From contig VDCT01000088.1 in NCBI GenBank assembly GCA_009763385.1, positions 62,001-126,000 on the forward strand: a stretch of 64,000 nucleotides of DNA, read 5' to 3'. Shown piece by piece: positions 41,599 to 50,943 of the stretch. The DNA comes from Coix lacryma-jobi var. lacryma-jobi (taxonomy: Eukaryota; Streptophyta; Magnoliopsida; Poales; Poaceae). Position 1 is the stretch's first letter, and the number at the start of each line of letters is the position of its first letter. The position numbers and the translations under genes were made by a program. A model generated the notes under the pieces. That model did no database searches. It saw only the letters and a program-made list of their open reading frames with translations, and was not told where the DNA came from.

Positions 41599-41759
41599 AG
41601 GCAATCGGTGTATCGGTCGAGTCCGTGTCGAATTTATCTTCGCTTAAGCTCCCCCTTAGCGAATCCCATCTTACCCCATTCTTTCTTTCCTTAGTCCTTC
41701 TTATCTTTTTCCTTCATCTTCTTCAACTTCTTTCTTTCTTATCTCGCTCTATCTTCACG

Positions 41760-41840
41760 ATGGCCAACAAGACCATTCGTGAATTTTCTGCTCCTTCTGC
41801 CGCTAATGTAGCGATAGGACCAGGCGTGATCGATGCCAAC
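41760..41840 (+). pseudogene. gag: gag N-terminus (E5, before E9)
   Basis: The ATG at 41760 begins MANKTIREFSAPSAANVA, the Athila-type gag start, and runs in frame to the E9 insertion. Exactly at the TSD CCAAC (41836-41840) the coding continues at 55467. 41599-41759 is leader without features. Confidence 0.85.
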
Positions 41841-42485
41841 TGTTGGGGGAAGGGACCCTCGTCAGAGGCGCCACGCTGGCTAGCTCAACAAAACGGCCCG
41901 CGCACCTTCGCCGCATACCCCCCTCCTCCATCCTGCTAAGTCCCTCAGGTCACCGACCAAACCTCCGCTATACTGACCCAGCCTTCGGAAGTGTTTAAGA
42001 AACTTTTTGCAGGAAAGGGGCGTGAAGAGCGCTGGGGAGCGACCCTCGCGCATCCCGCGAAATAGAGGTCCGATAGGGTCCAGACCCAACCGGTGTGCGA
42101 AGGAAGAAAGAAAACGATCCCGCCGGGCCTCCGAAGAGGAAGGCGAAGACGAAGGTGAATTTTTCCATCCGAGGGAGCTTGGAACGAGCGGCGGCGGGCG
42201 CAGGGAAGGCAGGTTTTGGCTCCGGCTGTGTTTGTACGAGTTTGCCCTTCTGTATGAGTAGCGTAGAGGAATCTTTCTTGTACCCTACTGTAATTTGGCC
42301 GGCACCCCTTGGTATACCCTATAAATACCGATGGGTGAACAGTGTATGGACACGAATCTTTTTGGGGAACAGAGCCATAACAACTTTGTCCTCGTTTCCT
42401 TAACCTTCGCTATCGCTTCCGACACTTGGTCACCTTCGCCACTCCCTTGCACAAGCGCGGAGGTGGGGCAAGTGTGTTTCCAACA
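41841..42485 (+). repeat. E9 5' LTR (645 bp)
   Basis: TGTTGGGGGAAGGG...TGTTTCCAACA. TATA box TATAAATA at 42320-42327. Differs from the 3' LTR by substitutions and several small indels, more than the E6 pair. Confidence 0.93.
42320..42327 (+). promoter_or_regulatory. TATA box, E9 5' LTR
   Basis: TATAAATA followed by CCGATGGGTG; the 3' LTR copy is at 55296-55303. Confidence 0.7.
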
Positions 42486-42488
42486 GTT

Positions 42489-42506
42489 TGGCGCCGTCCG
42501 TGGGGA
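42489..42506 (+). other. E9 primer-binding site
   Basis: TGGCGCCGTCCGTGGGGA, three bases after the LTR. The TGGCGCC start fits a tRNA 3' end ..GGCGCCA; similar sites in Tat elements are usually assigned to tRNA-Arg, which I did not verify. Confidence 0.75.
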
Positions 42507-42518
42507 TCGAAGTTCGAA

Positions 42519-44100
42519 ATGGCAGGAAACAGGAGAGCGCCCACAGCTAGAAACCGACGCGTCGTCAGTGAGACAGCGACAGTGGTTCCGCCCGCCGAGG
42601 AGATTGTGCAACCCTCGGGAGCAGAGGGTGCCACCCCAGAATCTGAAGTCCCGGGCCCCCAGGCCCGAGTGGTGGCACAGCCGCACCCCCACACTTCTGG
42701 AGAAGGAGAGGGAGAGATGAGGAAGAGTTGGGCCTCGAGGCCCTCGAAAGACTTCAAGCTGAGCTGCAAGAGAAGAAGAGGCGCCTGGATCAGCTTGAGA
42801 GGCACAACCGGTTGCGCTCGATCAGACAAAGGGCAGACGAGGCCAGGGAACATCTTCGCCGAATGGAGGATCCCTCGCTGCGGCTGAAGCCGAAGCCGGG
42901 GGACGGAATGATGAGGAGATGCCCCACTGCAAGAGGGGAATGAGGAGCGGGGGCAAGACAACCTTCGTCGCCATCCACCACCCCCACCACCACCAATTCA
43001 CCCAGAACCACATCCTATGAGGCCACCAAACTTTCGCCAACTCTACCCAGATGAGAGAGAGCCTAACCTTCGCAACCAACGAAGACCTCAACAACACCAA
43101 ATGCCTTATGACCCAAAGTCACCACTCTCCCAAATGCTCCAAACCCAACCCTGGCCACCGTGCTACAATCCACAAAACCTACCCCGCTACGACGGGCTCT
43201 TCGACCCTCGCCAATTCATAATGAGCTATGAAGCAGCAGTTGCTGCAGCAGGCGGAGATGAATCAACAATGGCAAAGTCCTTCGTCATCATCCTGCGAGA
43301 CATTGCACAAACCTGGTACAACAACCTCTGCCCCAGAACAGTAGATTCCTGGGCCAATCTCAGAGACAAGCTTTGTACAAACTTCAAGGGAATTACACCA
43401 GCCCCATCAAACCCATTGAGTTGTTCAACTGCAAACAAGAAGAGCGTGAACCACTTCAAGATTATTGGCGGAGGTTCATCAAATCAGAGCAAGAACCCCG
43501 GGAATATCTGACGAGGCTGTCATCCTCGCTGCAGTCAGTGGCCTGCGCCCAGGCCCATGCTCTTCGAAATTGCCAGGAAGCCGGCAAACACAATCGAAGA
43601 ATTACACGAGACAATGGAAAGATACTGTAGAGCAGTCATGGACTTCAAGAGCGAAGTCCGATGCTTGGAGGTCACAGCAGAAGCCGCAGCCGGGGCCTCA
43701 ACCAAGAGTAAACAACCCTCGCCAAGAACAAAGCACATCGGTGCCATCAACAAACCAATACACTATGAACACCAAGGACGGGGCACTCAACCCCGAACAA
43801 CCAGAACCCCAAGGTTTGCCACCCCCGCCAGATCAACGGAACCAGCAAAAAGACCCCGCAAAAATGTATTGTCATTTCTGTGGTCTTGGAAGAAAGGGGC
43901 ACACCCACCAAACAATGCGAATGCTTCGCCAAGGGAAAAGAATTCCAGGAGTCCAAAAGAGCCGCTTCGGCAGACAACCGAACCATCAACCACACCAGGA
44001 AACCAAACTTCCACTCAACAAATCCTCCATACCACTATACCCCCATAAACTACGGCCTACCTTCGCAACAACCATCTACGCGCACCACCCACTCTACAAC
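42519..44100 (+). pseudogene. gag: gag with zinc knuckle (E9, frameshifted)
   Basis: The ATG at 42519 opens MAGNRRAPTARNRRVV. After a shift near 42720 a coiled-coil-like part follows (ERLQAELQEKKRRLDQLERH). The gag core is at 43090-43540: LPRYDGLFDPRQFIMSYEAA, DIAQTWYNNLCPRTVDSW, then a shifted LQDYWRRFIKSEQE and DEAVILAAVSGLRPG. The zinc knuckle begins MYCHFCGLGRKGH at about 43864 and its last Cys is in another frame (QCECFAKGKEF). At least four frames are used. It would form the capsid. Confidence 0.82.
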
Positions 44101-45057
44101 CAAGCCTCCTATCAGCCAACCACCATCCCACAACGCCAAAATCCACCATACACGGTCACATACCCAAACAACCCCCCAACCCAAACCCACTATTCAACAA
44201 GTCAACAATGCCTCTACCGCCACCACCACCAATACCCGCTTTACCAGCGCCTCAACCTGGCAAATCCGAAACCCAGAGCCAAACGACATATCAACAACCC
44301 AACATCAACCTTCGGTATAATACTAGCTATCACTGGAGGTTCAAATGAAGACCATGGCAACAAGCGGCAGAGAAAAGAACATGCCAGACGGGTGCACCAT
44401 GTAGCCGTCGAAGGACCACACAAATTTGGTCGTTGGTCCCACATTCCCATAACCTTCGACTCCAGTGATATGAAGTTGAGAGATTACCCTCATACCGACG
44501 CCATGGTGATCGAGACCAATCTAGCAGGGTGGACTATCACTAAAATTCTGGTCGACACAGGAAGCTCCGCAGACATCCTGTTCACCTCAACCTTCGACAA
44601 CATGAAGCTTGATAGGAACCTCCTGCAACTTGCTGACAACCCTTTATACGGCTTCGGCGGTCAACAAGTGAGAGCCATCGGGAAATTTCTTTGCCCATGA
44701 CCTTCGACGACCAGATCAACTGCAGAACCGAGCATTTAACCTTCGACGTGGTCGACATTGTTCTACCCGTACAATGGCATATTTGGCCGAGGGGTAACCA
44801 ACACATTCAACGCAGCTCATCCACCCCGCTTACCTCTGCATGAAGCTTCCCGCTCCGAAGGGAGTGGTCACAGTATATGGAGACCAAGACATTGCAAGGG
44901 CAGCCGAGGGAACAGTAGCACCAGGACAACGTAATGTCCACAACCTGTCGAAACCTCAGCTACAAACCTCAATGATGAAGGTGAGGTGTGCACCGACAAA
45001 ATAAAGGTGTCACCCAAGGAAGAAACCAAACAAGTGCAACTCTTCGAAGGTAACACC
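44101..45057 (+). pseudogene. protease and linker (E9)
   Basis: A Pro/Thr/Gln-rich linker (44100-44320) leads to VEGPHKFGRWSHIPITFDSS and the retropepsin active site ILVDTGSSADILF with Asp at 44554. The canonical DTG is kept, unlike in E6. The frame ends at 44698; the rest of the fold (TFDVVDI, MKLPAPKGVVTVYGDQ-like blocks) continues with shifts to about 44900. It then reaches the acidic start of the RT linker. Confidence 0.8.
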
Positions 45058-45880
45058 CGAAAGAAAGGTGTTCATCTCAGCCAACCTAGCCCCCCAATCA
45101 GAAAGCGACCTCGTCACTTTCCTCAAAGAAAACTCCGACACCTTCGCCTGGTCTGCGGAGGACTTAAGAGGAGTGAACAGAACCCTGATAGAGCACAGCC
45201 TAAACATCAAGCCGGGCTACCGTCCGGTCAAACACAAAGCTTCGCAAAATGTCAGAAGAAAGGAAAGAGGCAGCGGGGCTGAGGTAAAAAGGCTTTTGGA
45301 CGCAGGCGTCATCCGCCCAGTCAAGTACCCAACATGGCTCTCAAACATGGTACTAGTACAGAAAAAAAACAAGAAATGGCGAATGTGCGTAGACTTCACG
45401 TGCCTGAACAAGGCTTGCCCGAAGGATGATTTCCCCCTCCCTCAACATAAGCACCTTGGTTGACAGAGCAGCCGACTGCCAAATGCTATCTCTACTCGAC
45501 TGCTTTTCGGGATACCACCAGATTTGGATGAATGAAGAGACGAGGAGAAAACAACTTTTCGTCACACCTTCGGGAACTTTTTGTTTTCGGAGAATGGCAG
45601 AAGGCCTAAGAAACGCGGGTTCAACCTTCTTTCGTATGACATCCGAGGTCTTCAAAGATGAACACTCCATCTCCGCCTATGTTGATGACCTGGTCGTCAG
45701 CGAGTTAAAAGAAAACCACATTTCAGACCTATCGAGAGTGTTCAGCAACCTCCGGTGCGCTGGATTAAAGTTGAACCCCGAAAATGTGTTTTCGGAGTAA
45801 GTGAAGGAAAACTGCTAGGTTGTATCGTCTCTGCAAGGAGAATTGAAGCTACACCCCGACAAGATTGACGCTATCATCAA
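45058..45880 (+). pseudogene. reverse transcriptase (E9)
   Basis: LVTFLKENSDTFAWSAEDL starts the domain (45108). PVKHKASQ, KRLLDAGVIRPVKYPTWLSN, KWRMCVDFTCLNKACPKDDF follow in one frame to 45440, then after a shift LLDCFSGYHQIWMNEETR, FVTPSGTFCFRRMAEGLRN and AYVDDLVVSE with the YVDD box at 45678-45689. LNPENVFS ends the frame at 45798. CVFGV-like sequence continues shifted. Confidence 0.88.
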
Positions 45881-46267
45881 CATGGAACCCCCGACAACCA
45901 AAAAGCAGCCCACGCTTATCAGGTGGCCGACTAGCAGCTCTCAGCAGATTCATTTCCAGATCAGCTGAGCGAGGGTTACCTTTCTTCGAACTTTGAGAAG
46001 CACCGCACCATTCAACTGGGGACCCCGCAAGCAAAAAGCCTTCGAAGACTTGAAGAAGTATCTCACAAGCTTGACTGTTTTAACCAGCCCAAGCAAAGGG
46101 GACTTGTTACTGCTGTACGTCGCAGCCTCGCCTCATGCAGCGAGCGCAGTCTTAATCAAAGAATTGCACGAGAACAACAAAACCAGGCAAGCCCCAATCT
46201 ACTACGTATCAGAACCCTCGAAGGGCCAAAACGAAACTACTCAGAGCTCGAGAAGATAGCGTACACA
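45881..46267 (+). pseudogene. RNase H (first, E9)
   Basis: FNWGPRKQKAFEDLKKYL, DLLLLYVAASPHAASAVLI and QAPIYYVSE in one frame (45993-46255), ending in a stop after YSELEKIAY-like sequence has shifted frame. The first, degenerate RNase H of the Tat polyprotein. Confidence 0.82.
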
Positions 46268-46978
46268 GTGGTCATGGCTTCAAGAAAGCTCACGCCTATT
46301 TTCAAGCATACGAATCCACGTACCCTCGATGGCTTTTCCCCTCGAGAATATTTTCAAAAAACAAGAGGCAGTCGGAAGAATAGCAAATGGGCAGTTGAAC
46401 TCAACAGCTACGCCCTAACCTTCGTCGGTCGAACAGCAATCAAATCCCAGGCACTAGCAGATTTCATAGCAGAATGGACCCCAGACCCTCGCAAAGATGA
46501 ACCTCACCAAGACCCATTTTGGACTGTGTATGTTGACGGAGCCTGGGGTGCAACTGGCGCAGGGGCCTCGGCCATTCTAGTCTCGCCATCCGGATCTAAG
46601 CTAAGATACGCAAGAAGACTTGACTTCAAATGTACAAACAACTCCGCAGAATACGAAGCTGTGATACTCGCTCTCTCAAGGCTTCGGTCACTGTCAGTCC
46701 GAAGGGCAGTCATCTACACAGACTCACAGGTCATCGCGGGGCACATTGAGAAAAATTACAAGGCCAAAGATCCAGAGCTGCAAAAGTACTTTCAACATGT
46801 CCGAAGGTTAGAGTCCTTCTTCCTCGGCATATCAGTAAAGGCAATACCAAGGTCAGAAAATAGCGAAGCAGACTGCCTAGCTAAAGCAGCAGCACAACAA
46901 TTACACCTACCGCCCGATGTTTTCCGCGAAGTTGCGACCCAATCAGCTTTCGAAACCTCGAAAAGAACGCCAAGTTGA
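46268..46978 (+). pseudogene. second, archaeal-type RNase H (E9)
   Basis: WAVELNSYALTFVGRTAIKS is the connection. VYVDGAWGATGAGASAIL has the first Asp (46535), NNSAEYEAVILAL the Glu, YTDSQVIAGH the second Asp and NSEADCLAKAA the last one. The whole domain is in one open frame of 236 codons with all four metal-binding residues visible, the best preserved enzyme part of E9. It ends in a stop at 46976 where the integrase frame should follow. Confidence 0.9.
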
Positions 46979-48220
46979 TCAATGCAATCCAGAGTGAGGA
47001 CTGGAGGGCACCTATCATAGCCTACATCAAGGGGCTCCACGAACCAAACTCCAAAGAAGAAGAAAACAGGCTAAAACAAAGAGCACGAGGGTATAAGATT
47101 GTGGACAACATTCTGTACAAAGCTTCAGTAACCTCGCCCTGGCTCAAATGCGTCCCGCAGTCCGAAGGAAAGACATTCTTAAGCTTATCCATGAAGGCAT
47201 TTGTGGTTCACACAACGGCCCAAGGGCACTAGTTGGAAAAGCCTTCCGGCAAGGTTTCTACTGGCCAACGGCGCTAAAAGATGCAGAAAACATCGTCAAA
47301 CAATGCGAAGGTTGCCAACTAACAGCAAAAAACCAAAATGCCCCAGGGGCTCCGACGACGCTTATATGCCCAACATGGCCTCTGCAAAGGTGGGCAATGG
47401 ACCTCGTGGGCCCACTACCGACAGCTCCAGGAAACCTTCGCTACGCGGTGGTAGCCGTGGAATACTTCACAAAGTGGATTGAAACAAGACCATTGTCTTC
47501 CATCACCTCCCTCGCAGTGAAAAAGTTTTTTGGCAACAAATAGTTTGTCGATTCGGCGTCCCCAAACATCTCACCGTCGATAATGGCACCCAGTTTGACT
47601 GCGAAGTTTTCAAAGAATTCTGCGCACAAATCGGTACAACCTTATGCTTCGCTTCAGTTCGGCACCCTCAATCCAACGGCTTAGTTGAAAGAGCTAATGC
47701 AACAATTTTCCAAGCCATATCCAAGAAATTGCAAGGCAGGCCTAAGGGAAAATGGGCGGAAGAGCTAACCTCGGTCACTTGGTCTCACAACACCTCGGAG
47801 TGCAGAGCAACCAAATTCACACCTTTCAAGCTCCTGTTCGGGGAAGAGGCTGTGCTACCAGAAGAACTGAAGCACGAATCACCGAGAACAACCCTCGAAC
47901 CAATAGGAAAAAGCCAGCTGCTCAACAAAGATTTACTCGAAGAAGCAAGATGCAACGCAGTGCACAACCTTCGCAAGTATCAAGAAGAAACCAAAAAATG
48001 GAGAGATAAAAAGGTCAGAATCAAAGACTTGCAGAAGGGTGACCTCGTCCTCATCCGGAAACAAAACGCCGGCATGGCGGGGAAGTTCCAGCCAAAGTGG
48101 ACCGGTCCATACCTGATATCAGAATGCAATCGCCCTGGCTCTTTCCACCTCTCTGACAGCGAGGGAAACATCCTGCCTCATACCTGGAACATCGACGACC
48201 TTCGCAAATACTACCCATAG
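46979..48220 (+). pseudogene. integrase (E9, one clear frameshift)
   Basis: WRAPIIAYIKGLHEPNSKEE leads to the HHCC part: IHEGICGSHNG and QCEGCQLTAKNQ. The core has Asp in WAMDLVGPLP (about 47398), then a one-base loss in the T-run at 47525-47531, which brings a TAG. It continues in another frame with VDNGTQFDCEVF (Asp near 47578) and NGLVERANA (Glu near 47686). The C-terminal part 47729-48220 is open, with KWTGPYLISE and the end HTWNIDDLRKYYP. All catalytic residues are present. Confidence 0.9.
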
Positions 48221-48503
48221 CGGAGCCTTAGCGAGCCCTCGCATTATGTAATTTGTTGTTTTTCCATTTCTATGAATGTAACAAACAAAAGGAGCTGCAC
48301 TCTTTTTCCTTACGAAGGGGCGTAAGGTTTTTTAACGAGGCAGTATCCAAACCCTTAATACAGGCTAGAACCCCCAAAAAAGTAAAATCTCCAAGTTATT
48401 ACTTTTACTAGCAAACATCGAAAAAGCACTTCTTTTTCAAAGAGCGCTACAATCGATGGAAACCCACTAAGATTGCTTCGAAAAACAACCTTTTTTCTTT
48501 TCA
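48221..48503. other. E9 spacer after integrase
   Basis: AT-rich, without motif beyond a CTTACGAAGGGGCGTAAGG inverted repeat (about 48311-48329: CTTACG and CGTAAG). Confidence 0.6.
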
Positions 48504-50239
48504 AAGCAAACTTCACCTCCACCTAAGATAAGGGGAGGCGCGAAGTCCAAAAAAGTCGAGCACCCTGGCAAAAACGACAGGGGCTCGCAAAAAGCAAACT
48601 TCACCTCCACCTAAGAAAGGGGAGGCGCGAAGTCCAAAAAAGTCGAGCACCCTGGCAAAAACAACAGGGGCTCGCAAAAAGCAAACTTCACCTCCACCCA
48701 AGGGAAGGCGCGAAGTCCAAAAAAGTCGAGCACCCTGGAAAAACGACAGGGGCTCGCAAAAAGCAAACTTCACCTCCACCTAAGATAAGGGGAGGCGCGA
48801 AGTCCAAAAAAGTCGAGCACCCTGGCAAAAACGACAGGGGCTCGCAAAAAGCAAACTCACCTCCACCTAAGATAAGGGGAGGCGCGAAGTCCAAAAAAGT
48901 CGAGCACCCTCGCAAAAACGACAGGGGCTCGCAAAAAGCAAACTTCACCTCCACCTAAGGGGAGGCGCGAAGTCCAAAAAGTCGAGCACCTGGCAAAAAA
49001 CGAGGGGCTCGCAAAAAAGCAAACTTCACCTCCACCTAAGGGGAGGCGCGAAGTCCAAAAGTCGAGCACCCTCGCAAACACGCCAGGGGCTCGCAAAAAG
49101 CAAACTTCACCTCCACCAATAAGGGGAGGCGCGAAGTCCAAAAAAGTCGAGCACCCTCGCAAAAACGACAGGGGCTCGCAAAAAGCAAACTTCACCTCCA
49201 CCAAAGGGGAGGCGCGAAGTCCCAAAAAGTCGAGCACCCTCGCAAAAACGACAGGCTCGCAAAAAGCAAACTTCACCTCCACCAAAGGGGAGGCGCGAAG
49301 TCCCAAAAAGTCGAGCCCCTCGCAAAAACGAACAGGTGCTCGCAAAAAGCAAACTTCACCTCCACCTAAGAAAGGGAGGCGCGAAGTCCAAAAAAGTCGA
49401 GCACCCTCGCAAAAACGACAGGGGTCGCAAAAAGCAAACTTCACCTCCACCCAAGGGAAGGCGCGAAGTCCAAAAAAGTCGAGCACCCTCGCAAAAATGA
49501 CAGGGGCTCGCAAAAAGCAAACTTCACCTCCCTAAGATAGGGGAGGCGCGAAGTCCAAAAAAAGTCGAGCACCCTGGCAAAATGACAGGGGCTCGCAAAA
49601 AGAAACTTCACCTCCACCTAAGATAAGGGGAGGGCGTGAAGTCCAAAAAGCGAGCACCCTGGCAAAAACGACAGGGGCTCGCAAAAAGACTTCAACTCCA
49701 CCTAAGGGGAGGCGCGAAGTCAAAAAGTCAAGCACCCTGGCAAAAAAACAAACGACAGGGCTCGCAAAAAGCAAAAGTCATCACCTAAGGGGAGGCGCGA
49801 AGTCCAAAAAGTCGAGCACCCTCGCAAACACGCAGGGGCTCGCAAAAAGCAAACTTTCACCTCCACCTAAGGGAAGGCGCGAAGTCCAAAAAAAGTCGAG
49901 CACCCTCGCAAAACTACAGGGCTCGCAAAAAGAAAACTTCACCTCCACCAAAGGGGAGGCGCGAAGTCCCAAAAAGTCGAGCACCCTCGCAAAAAACGAA
50001 GGGACTCGCAAAAAGCAAACTTCACCTCCACAAAGGGTTGGCACGAAGTCCCAAAAAGTCGAGCCTCGCAAAAAAGAAAGGGGCTCGCAAAAGCAAACAC
50101 GCACCTCCACCTAGGGGAGGCGCGAAGCCCAAATAAGTTTGAACACCTCGCAAAACACGCCAGGGCTCGCAAGAAGCAAACTCACTCCACCTAAGATAGG
50201 GGGAGCGCAAAGCCCAAATAAGTCGAACACCCTCGCAAA
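48504..50239. repeat. E9 satellite-like array 1 (about 21 units of 81-89 bp)
   Basis: Units contain GCAAACTTCACCTCCACC, then TAAGATAAGGGGAGGCGCG, AAGTCCAAAAAAGTCGAGC and ACCCTGGCAAAAACGACAG, then GGGCTCGCAAAAA. Starts are near 48504, 48593, 48678, 48760, 48849, 48937 and so on to 50175. Left units are nearly identical, right units more decayed and shorter. The minus strand is rich in open frames (218 codons at 48857-49513) because the unit has few stop words. A tandem block at this place is usual in Tat elements. Confidence 0.93.
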
Positions 50240-50765
50240 ACGCGAGCCTCGCTAAAAAGAAAGGGGGCGTCGCTGTTTTTTACAAACAACTGTCTATTGA
50301 GACGCGAGGCTCCTAAAAAGAAAGGGGGCGTCGCTGTTTTTCCAAACATCCCAGTTCAACGAAACGCGAGCCTCGCCAAAAAGAAAGGGGGCGTCGCTGT
50401 TTTTTACCAAACATCCCAGTCCAACGAAACGCGAGCCTCGCTAAAAAGAAAGGGGGCGTCGCTGTTTTTACAAACATCCCAGTTCAACGAAACGCGAGCC
50501 TCGCCTAAAAAGAAAGGGGGCGTCGCTGTTTTTTACCAAACATCCAGTTCAATGAAACGCGAGCCTCGCTAAAAAGAAAGGGGGCGTCGCTATTTTTACC
50601 AAACATCCAGTTCAACGAAACGCGAGCCAGCCAAAAAGAAAGGGGTGTCGCTGTTTTTTCTAAAACATCCCAGTTCAACGAACGCGAGCCTCGCTAAAAA
50701 GAAAGGGGGCATCGCTGTTTTTTACTAAAACATCTCAGTGTAACGAAACGCAAGCCTCGCTATTT
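50240..50765. repeat. E9 satellite-like array 2 (about 8 units of 63-65 bp)
   Basis: Units start AAAAAGAAAGGGGGCGTCG and contain CTGTTTTTTACCAAACATC, CCAGTTCAACGAAACGCGAG. Starts near 50255, 50318, 50381, 50446, 50509, 50572, 50634, 50697. It follows array 1 without spacer and shares the GCGAGCCTCGC link (50226-50250). 50766-50943 shows nothing further. Confidence 0.93.
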
Positions 50766-50943
50766 CGCTTTCTGAGCTAAACATTGCACACAACAAAAAA
50801 CGCAGTGCCGGACAGCCAGCGAGCCTTGTCAATATCCGATAACGAATAAGGAATCGCAGCGACATAAAACCAACATTCAGTGTTCCCGTTCATTTACAAA
50901 ATAGCTTCACAACGAAAAACAAATCATGAAAAATTACCAAAAA

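Noticed and set aside
48504..50765. CRISPR-like array
   Set aside because: Units are contiguous 64-89 bp tandem repeats without unique spacers, in a plant retrotransposon; this is a minisatellite.
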